Shown: positions 57,253 through 64,000 of the stretch, one piece after another
Layout: every line of letters begins with the position of its first letter
Position numbering within the stretch: the first letter of the stretch is position 1
Source of the DNA: Evernia prunastri
Taxonomy: Eukaryota > Ascomycota > Lecanoromycetes > Lecanorales > Parmeliaceae
Direction: 5' to 3'
Length of the DNA: 64,000 bases
Assembly: GCA_003184365.1 (NCBI GenBank)
Contig: NKYR01000109.1
Span: 1-64,000 of the forward strand
The notes under the pieces: generated by a model
What the model saw: the letters and a program-made list of their open reading frames with translations, nothing else
Database searches by the model: none
What the model was told of the DNA's origin: nothing
Made by a program: the position numbers and the translations under genes

Positions 57253-60175
57253 CAGACCTCAAGCATTTGCTGCAATATTCTCAGTCGCTGCACCTCTCGC
57301 GCAAGGTGGTACCATACTGTCAAAAGCACATCGGTCCGTCCTCGTCGGGTTGTCGCTATTGGCCCGACACCTGGATCCAAACGCCTTACCTACCTTGTCG
57401 ATGTACCAACTAGCTTTGCTCAGAACTGGGAATACGGCAGCGATAATACGGCAGCGATAAAACTGCAGATGTTTTGTGGAAGGACCCCTCTGAGAACTCA
57501 GAGGTTTTTGATCGCGCACCCCTCCAAGCGCCATTGCTGGTAGGATGCAAAGAGTTACTTGGAATGGCTTGGCTTGGATTCATCCGAAGACGTGAGGCTT
57601 AGATTTGGAAGCAAGTTGGGCAAACACCACCTGTCCTGGCGCGGAGATCAAGCAGAGACCCTCAGAGACGGTAAAGCCCCACAATCACACTCTTAAATAC
57701 GACTTGAAGTCTTGCTAAAATTACTGCAGCAACAAACCCTCTCGGATTCCATAGACAGACAGAGCAGACTGGCGGCCCTAGAGAAGCTGGTAGTGGAAAG
57801 CGCCTGGCTGAGCAGTACCGCTGCCCTGGCAAAGCTACTCAGCGACACCGAATACGACCTCCCTCGCTTTTGCTGAACAAATCAGCTACCTTGAACATAA
57901 GAATAAGAACTTTAAAAGAGCGACGGACGTGAGTCAAAGGAAAAGCGTGGGGATTCAGCAAGACAATTGCATGCAATGACCGAGCCCTAGATCAGGATAG
58001 ACTGATCTGAGCGGGACGAAACGATCGATGGCTCCTTGGACAATTCCTCGACTTTTCACACATCGTCTTTTCCATAAGCGAGTACCGTAAAGCCACGGTG
58101 TAGAGGTTTCAGCAAGGCCATGGACCATACGAACATGGATTCGCGCAGAGCTTTCAACATTTGGAAGACCTTCCCACACGAAATGCATTTGACCCTGTCG
58201 CCTTTGTGGAGGAAGATTGTCTGAGCAGGTTAAACGCTCTGGTTAGTCATCACGACGACCTTTCAAATACAAAACATCGTCTGCTTGCCTGCCTCTAGCC
58301 AAAGAGTTATAGGCTCTGTTGCCCATTCTTGTTCTTCAAAGTCTGCATGGTCTTCCCTCTGTGTAGTCCACCGGTGCGAGAGAGCTGGCCAGTTCCCCGT
58401 CGGCATCAATCACTCAAGGATATGGCGCTTCATTATGCATCGATGATGCCTGTGCTGATGTTCTGCTGGACGTGGACCAAAGCAATGGAAGATAGGATAA
58501 GTGTCCAGGCAACCTACAACCATCCATACAAGCCGACGGAGAGCATCTTCGCCGGGTCTCCAAGATTCATTGTTCTCCTTTAATCTATACATGTTTCGAT
58601 GTCTGATCTGAAGTCGTTGTCTTCAACACGTTTTCTCTTGTGGATGTTCCTGCCGTTAGATCCAAAGCGGCCGGACGTGCCTTCTCTTCAGGAGTACCAA
58701 AAGCGCTAGGTAGGAGGTCAGTGGGAAAATGCTAAGACACGGTTCTGCTTGCTGTTTGAGGTCATCACGAACTCTCGTGAGGAATCTAGCTTCATTGAGG
58801 AATGCGCTGAATTGGCCGTCACCTTATTGACCATGGAGTACTCACACAGAGGCGATTCCGATTCACTACGGAGCGAATAGCTCTACGGCTGAATAACTTG
58901 CCATGATGTTCATTGCTCTTACATGGTGAACAGACTTGATCAAACCCTAGTCCCTCCCCCGCCTCGGCTGCCCGCGGTGTCAGAGGCAGCTTCTCCCTTG
59001 CGTAGCCTTTCCCCATCATCGCAGACTGTTCAAGGTATGAAAGCAATCCATCCTTGAAGACAGCGCTCGCAGGTGACTGGCTTCATCATGCATCCCCAGC
59101 TACAACAGATGAAGACACCCCGTTGATCCTATCCGCGCCCACCAGAATTGCCGTGGGTATCTAGGGAGCCTTAGACCGGGTCTCAGGTCGATGCATACCA
59201 CCTGTCTTACATTGACGACTTGTGTTCAGAAACAGGATAATTGCAATGAAGAGATGTGGATAGGCAGCACTTGTCTCTGGCGAGACCGCAAGCTCACACA
59301 GAGTGAGTTTCCATTCAAAGCTTTAGATTAACTCACTTCAAGGCAGTCCTTGCGAGCAGTAGACTCTCCCCGCCATTTCCTACGGTCGAATGAACAATGG
59401 GACAGTCCGACAGTCGCAATGACTACAAAGTGGGGCTCATCCTTTTTCTTCTTACCCCGAATTGATTGTATTGCGGCGATTTACTCTTATCTTACATCAG
59501 AAGTCCCTCGACCCTGTCGTCCGAAGAAGTTTGCGCTTTACTTTCCTCAAGGTTACTAGCGGAGTATTCTATCTCTAGCTCATCATTAAATTACGCCTCG
59601 GGAATATCGGAAAGTAACTTATTTCCGGGAAATTGCGAGGCGGCCAAGATACCAAGACCAACGGCCACCCACCAAGAAGCGTCTTGCGTCTTACGCCTTG
59701 CGCCTTGAAAAGCTTCTATCAACTTCAACTTCATCCTCCCTCTTTGCATTGCACTCATAAGAGAGATGTATACTCTGCGGAGTCAGCGACGATGTTTCGG
59801 CGGATATGAGACACGGCAAAGACATCGGCAGATGTTGCCGTGTCTGTGTCAGTCTTACCTATCTGTGCTAAGCTGACGGCGCCCTTGGATCTAGACCCTC
59901 GAATAGGATTAGCGATTCTTGAGCGATAAAAAGCAAAATTCCTTCACGCCGGGCTGAAAGCGGGCTCTCCGCTGCTCATGTCGTTTTAAACGTCCACTTG
60001 TTAAACATCGGCGCGGCGCGGTAATCATGCTTATTCTTACCTAATACAATACAATCCAGAGTCAAGAGAAATCTTGCCTCCTTCGCCTCCTCATCTCCCT
60101 CCTTCCTACATTCTGCGCCGCCTTCTTGGCTTCTCTCTTTCTTGGTATTTATATGAGCACGTGACATATCCTACA
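57253..60175. other. region without a firmly supported gene
   Basis: Contains the possible continuation of the preceding frame (57253-57540) and a helical coding-like stretch at about 57700-57876 ending DTEYDLPRFC. A 15-bp direct repeat (AATACGGCAGCGATA) is at about 57432-57460. No other signal was recognised; the last few hundred bases form the permease promoter. Confidence 0.35.
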
Positions 60176-63077
60176 ATGGCAAGCGAAAGGCAGCAGAGTC
60201 GTGTCTTAGATGACGCCGCCCATCTGGTGAGTGTGTTCCTCCGATAATACCAGAAGCGTTATCAGGAATCGAATCTTCTTCCAATCTTGTCGAGTTTTTA
60301 CCATCTTGCATCCATCAAGGATGAGTACTGACCGTACCCTCATCTAGGCGTCGATGGGCCACAAGGCCGAATTAAATCGCCACTTCAGTCCACTGGCAAT
60401 GCTCGGACTTGCCTTTGCAATCTTGAATTCGTGGACAGCTCTATCAGCATCTCTGTCTCTGGCACTTCCCAGCGGAGGGCCAACGTCCGTGATCTGGGGC
60501 TTGATCACTGCTGGAATATGTAAGACTTGTTCACGCACCTGATATCCCACGGCCAACAGCCAGTGAACATGTACTTATCTTCCGCAGGTAATCTGTCTTT
60601 AGCAGCCTCATTAGCGGAGTTTCTGTCGGCCTATCCAACTGCCGGTGGCCAATACCACTGGGTTGCGTATGTACCTCTGCAGTCCATGTATCGTCTTTTG
60701 AACTAGGATTCCCTGAGCCTTGCCGTATATCTGCAAGGATCTGCTCCTTAAATCTATCCGAAGCGTCAAAAGCTTCTCTTGAATAAGCAGTACTGACTCG
60801 AAATCTCGACCCAGAGTCATAGCCTGGCCAAACTGGCGTCCGCTCCTATCTTGGATCACAGGGTGGATAAATGTCTCCGGATGGATCGCCCTCGTTGCTT
60901 CGGGTGGCCTTCTAGGCAGCCAGCTCATCGTGGGTGTCATATCTTTTATGAACCAGGATTACAAGCCGCAGCGCTGGCACCAATTCCTAATCTATATTGG
61001 CTACAACCTCGTTGCCTTCCTCCTCAACGCTTTCGGCAACTCTCTGCTTCCTTATGTGACGAAGGGAGCTTTCGCGTGGTCGATAACTGGATTCGTCATC
61101 ATCTCTATCACAGTCCTGGCATGCTCGTCTCCAGATTACGCAAGTGGCAAATTCGTTTACGCGACTTTTATTAATGGTACGTAGATTCGCGGGTAACTCC
61201 TTTTCTTCTCCTCCACCTCCTGAGCCTGTGAAGAGCTTTCGGTAGAAGGAGTCTATTCATTTTTCCATAACCATTATATTCCATCGTCTGGCAGGGTGCG
61301 ACATCCAGTGATTCACCTCTAAGTGCCAAGACAGTTTACTCAAAAGGCGCCAGTCGATGGAATTATTCGATCAGATTATTCGATCAGATTTTCTTTTTCT
61401 AGAAAAATGTAACTGATGATTACCGTGGGTAGACTCCGGCTGGCCAGGAGGGATCGGATGGCTTCTTGGACTCTTGCAAGCGGGCCTCGGACTTACAGGC
61501 TTTGACGCCGTGGCTCATATGATTGGTAAGTACCATCGGCCTCCAGATCTACCAAGCTGACAAACGGAACCAGAGGAGATCCCGAATCCACATGTCGAGG
61601 GACCACGCATTATGATAGCAACAGTTCTGATCGGTATCAGCACTGGATTTATCTTCCTGGTGAGAACTCATTTTTAGCCTTGCATATCTGCGGTCTACCC
61701 TCACCACGACTATATTCCGGACACTTCTCGCGACTACTCTTGGTCTTTCTTTCACTACTTGGATATCTGTCAATAAGAGAGCAACGCTGACCACATAATC
61801 ATCTAGACCTGCCTCTTGCTCGTGTCTGGTGGTTCAGCCAACGTGCAGAATATCATCGGGTCAGCTGCTGGACCACTCCTGGCTATCTTTTATAAAGCCA
61901 CCGGGAGCAAAGCTGGCTCTATCTGCCTCCTCATGTTCGTATCCGGCCCATAGGCTACCAAGCGTCTGCTGATCTTTGCCCAAAGCTTCCCCCTTGTCTG
62001 TCTATTGTTTGCCACCATAAGCATCATGACTACAAGTAGTCGCATGACGTTTGCTTTTGCTAGGTACTTCAAATGCCCTCCCTACCGGAAGACGTTTCCC
62101 ACTGATGAAGAATCCAGAGACGGTGGACTTCCAGCCAGTCGCTTCTTCGCAAAGGTGCATTCCAAGCACGAAATGCCACTCAACGCGCTCATCCTCACCA
62201 CCGTCCTGGTCGTCATCTTCGGCTGCATCTTCCTCGGCTCGTCGAGGTAAAAGCACACCCTCTCCCAATCTCATACATTCCTCCTCTACCTAGCTAACAA
62301 CCACAGCGCCTTCAACGCCATCATCTCCGCCTCCGTCGTAGCCCTCGGCGTTTCCTACGCCATCCCACCGGCCATCAATTGCCTTCGAGGTCGCAAGATG
62401 CTGCCGCCACGGCCGTTTGTCCTGCCTGGTCCCCTGGGATGGATGTGCAATTTGCTCGGCATTGCATACGTGATCGTTACGACCGTGCTCTTCCTGTTCC
62501 CGCCGACCTTACCGGTCACTGGGAGTAACATGAGTAAGCAACTTTTTTTCCAGATACCACCGTCTTATCCTCTGCTCCTGCCTCATCACCATACCCTCTT
62601 CTTCCAAAAAACCTGCCCTCGCTCTATAGAAACATTTTCCTCCTTCCTCCCTTCTCTCCTACCATCCATCCTACCTCATCATCTCTACCTACCATCTCTC
62701 ATTTCTCTCCCCTCGCAATAACAACCCAACCCCTTTCACCCCTCACCACAACAATACCCCTCTTTCACCTCAACCCAAACCAACACCCCCATTCTTCCTT
62801 CCTTCCTTCCTTCCTTCCTTCCTTCCTTCCTTTCCTCCCCCCCTTCAACCCCCACCAACCCCTTCCAACCCATCTAACACAACCCCGCTTCCCAGACTAC
62901 TGCATCGTCGCCTTCTTCATCGTCATCGTCATCAGCGTGGTGCAATGGTTCGCCGACGGCCGCCGGAACTACAAAGGTCCCGTCGTCGAACTGATCGGCG
63001 AGGACGAGAACCGCGTCGTCTACGCCGCCGACGCCGCCCGTGGTGACGGGGATATCCTGGATGATAAAGTTGGGTGA
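60176..63077 (+). CDS. amino acid/GABA/choline-type permease (APC superfamily)
   Basis: Eleven exons: 60176-60226, 60348-60519, 60588-60666, 60815-61176, 61433-61525, 61574-61659, 61807-61934, 61986-62063, 62118-62246, 62307-62533 and 62896-63077; all phases join to 528 residues. The intron after exon 7 uses a GTTCGT donor; the nearer GTATCC would shift the frame. Motifs of the fungal GabP/Hnm1-like APC family are clear: LGLAFAILNSWTALSASLSL (TM1), EFLSAYPTAGGQYHWVA, NVSGWIALVASGGLLGSQL (in part), GFDAVAHMIEEIPNP, SIMTTSSRMTFAFARDGGLP and FLGSSSAFNAI. About twelve membrane helices. These proteins import GABA, choline or other amines by proton symport across the plasma membrane; the substrate cannot be read from sequence. 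Intact. Confidence 0.92.
62795..62834. repeat. (CTTC)n microsatellite in the last permease intron
   Basis: About ten CTTC tetranucleotides inside the 362-bp last intron, which is unusually long because of this and surrounding C-rich low-complexity sequence. Confidence 0.95.
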
Positions 63078-64000
63078 GGCGGAGGTGGGTGATTGGTGGT
63101 GGAGGAACGGAGGGGAAAGGGAGGGGGGAAGGGAGGGAGGGGGGTTTATAAGGGAGTGAGAGGGTAGATAAGACTAGTATTTGGGCACAAAAAGACTATG
63201 CGGGTAGTCAAGAGGTAGAGGTGGGAAACGACAGATTCGACAGCATGCAAACTCAAATTGTAGCACTGGCCCACCCTCCCTCGTAGAGGAGAGTGCAGAG
63301 CGGGGGCGATGATGATGTCAACATGAAACAAGTTACTTTTCCTGCCTCCCCTTTGACCTTTGAACAAGTGAGTCAGTTCCATTTGGATAAGTCAGTGAGT
63401 GCCAATGGAAGAAGTCAGTCCCATTCGAGGAAGTTAGTGAGTCCCATTTGAACAAGGTCTGTAAACAGAAGCCGAGCGACCCTGTATCACTGTATGTCAC
63501 TTTGCGAGAAGAAAAGAAAAGAAGGAGGGAGAGTTGGGTAAATGTCCAGGTCCAAGTGGATCAATTTGGCATGTGACATTTTCATGATCTGCATCTCCAT
63601 CTCCATCTGCGCATACTCTCCACATTTTTAGTAATCCGATTGAACAAAAACCATAAACATTCCCAAACGCGCATCATTATTCTCGCAAGGTAAAGGGGGC
63701 AAATTCGCAAGCTAGGGATTCAGATCAAGTCGGAGCAGATCGAACCAAATCAATCAAATCAAATCACCACAACCCACGTCCCACGTCCCACGTATCCCAA
63801 GCCAACGATCGATCAAACAGGGTACGTCCTCATCCAAGAGCAATCAGCGCCGACTTCCTTTCGCCAGATCTCCCGTCCCACGCTCGACCCTTCCACCATG
63901 CAACATTGCTCCTCAGTTGCCGAGGCGGATATTGGCACCCAGCGTAACACCGCTGCGTTCCATCACCGCGCCCCATCGTGTCGTTGAGTAAGGGGGCTTG
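63078..64000. other. permease 3' flank, no gene seen
   Basis: The first part is G-rich low complexity after the stop codon. Short repeats of an AAGTCAGTGAGT-like unit occur at about 63365-63445. No coding region was recognised up to the window end. Confidence 0.4.

Noticed and set aside
1..64000. CRISPR arrays, bacterial operons, phage-like systems
   Set aside because: No spaced repeat arrays were seen, and the intron-rich genes show that the DNA is fungal nuclear.

Overview
The window looks like a nuclear contig of a filamentous ascomycete (Pezizomycotina). Reasons: genes broken by many short GT-AG introns (about 47-150 bp) with CTAAC/CTGAC-type branch sites close to the acceptor; protein families typical of these fungi (DUF7708-NACHT-ankyrin NLR, DUF3176 membrane protein, srpA-like catalase, GABA/choline-type permease); and an AT-rich transposon island that is nearly free of CpA/TpG but keeps CpG, the signature of repeat-induced point mutation (RIP). 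The exact class or genus cannot be told from the sequence.

Layout. 1-14.1 kb is a transposon island. It holds the 3' tail of a Tad1-type LINE at the first base, two RIP-degraded Ty1/copia relics on the minus strand, two copies of an unidentified LTR-type element, a RIP-degraded Ty3/gypsy element read on the plus strand (RT and RNase H still recognisable), a 5'-truncated LINE that escaped RIP and lies in the gypsy RNase H, and two candidate solo LTRs. 14.1-64 kb is gene-bearing DNA of ordinary composition.

Genes in order: a secreted protein (15.3-16.1 kb), a GNAT acetyltransferase (18.6-19.4), a metallo-beta-lactamase-fold hydrolase with an N-terminal zinc-ribbon-like segment (21.2-22.4, minus), a small catalase-like haem protein split by a Mutator-like MITE (23.0-24.4), a ferroportin-family iron exporter (25.6-27.4, minus), a decayed DUF3176 membrane protein (27.9-29.4, minus), a decayed NLR-type immune/incompatibility receptor (30.5-34.7), a long disordered protein (35.8-37.7, minus), small uncertain genes (39.7-40.9), a 54-residue predicted secreted peptide (43.6-43.9), a tandem pair of paralogous small genes that share exon structure and UTR features (44.5-46.2), hypothetical genes at 50-52.2 and 56.7-57.3 kb, and an intact 11-exon amino acid/choline-type permease (60.2-63.1).

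How they relate. Eukaryotic genes here are separate transcription units, so no operon logic applies. The ferroportin and the catalase-like gene both touch iron/haem biology and lie 1.2 kb apart, but no shared control is visible. The strongest unusual features are the MITE sitting precisely in the catalase-like coding exon with a 9-10 bp target duplication, the NLR that is intact in domain order yet carries three in-frame stops and one frameshift, and the tandem small-gene pair of unknown family. I did not find a system that I can show to be new; the small-gene cluster at 43.6-46.3 kb is the best candidate for something undescribed.
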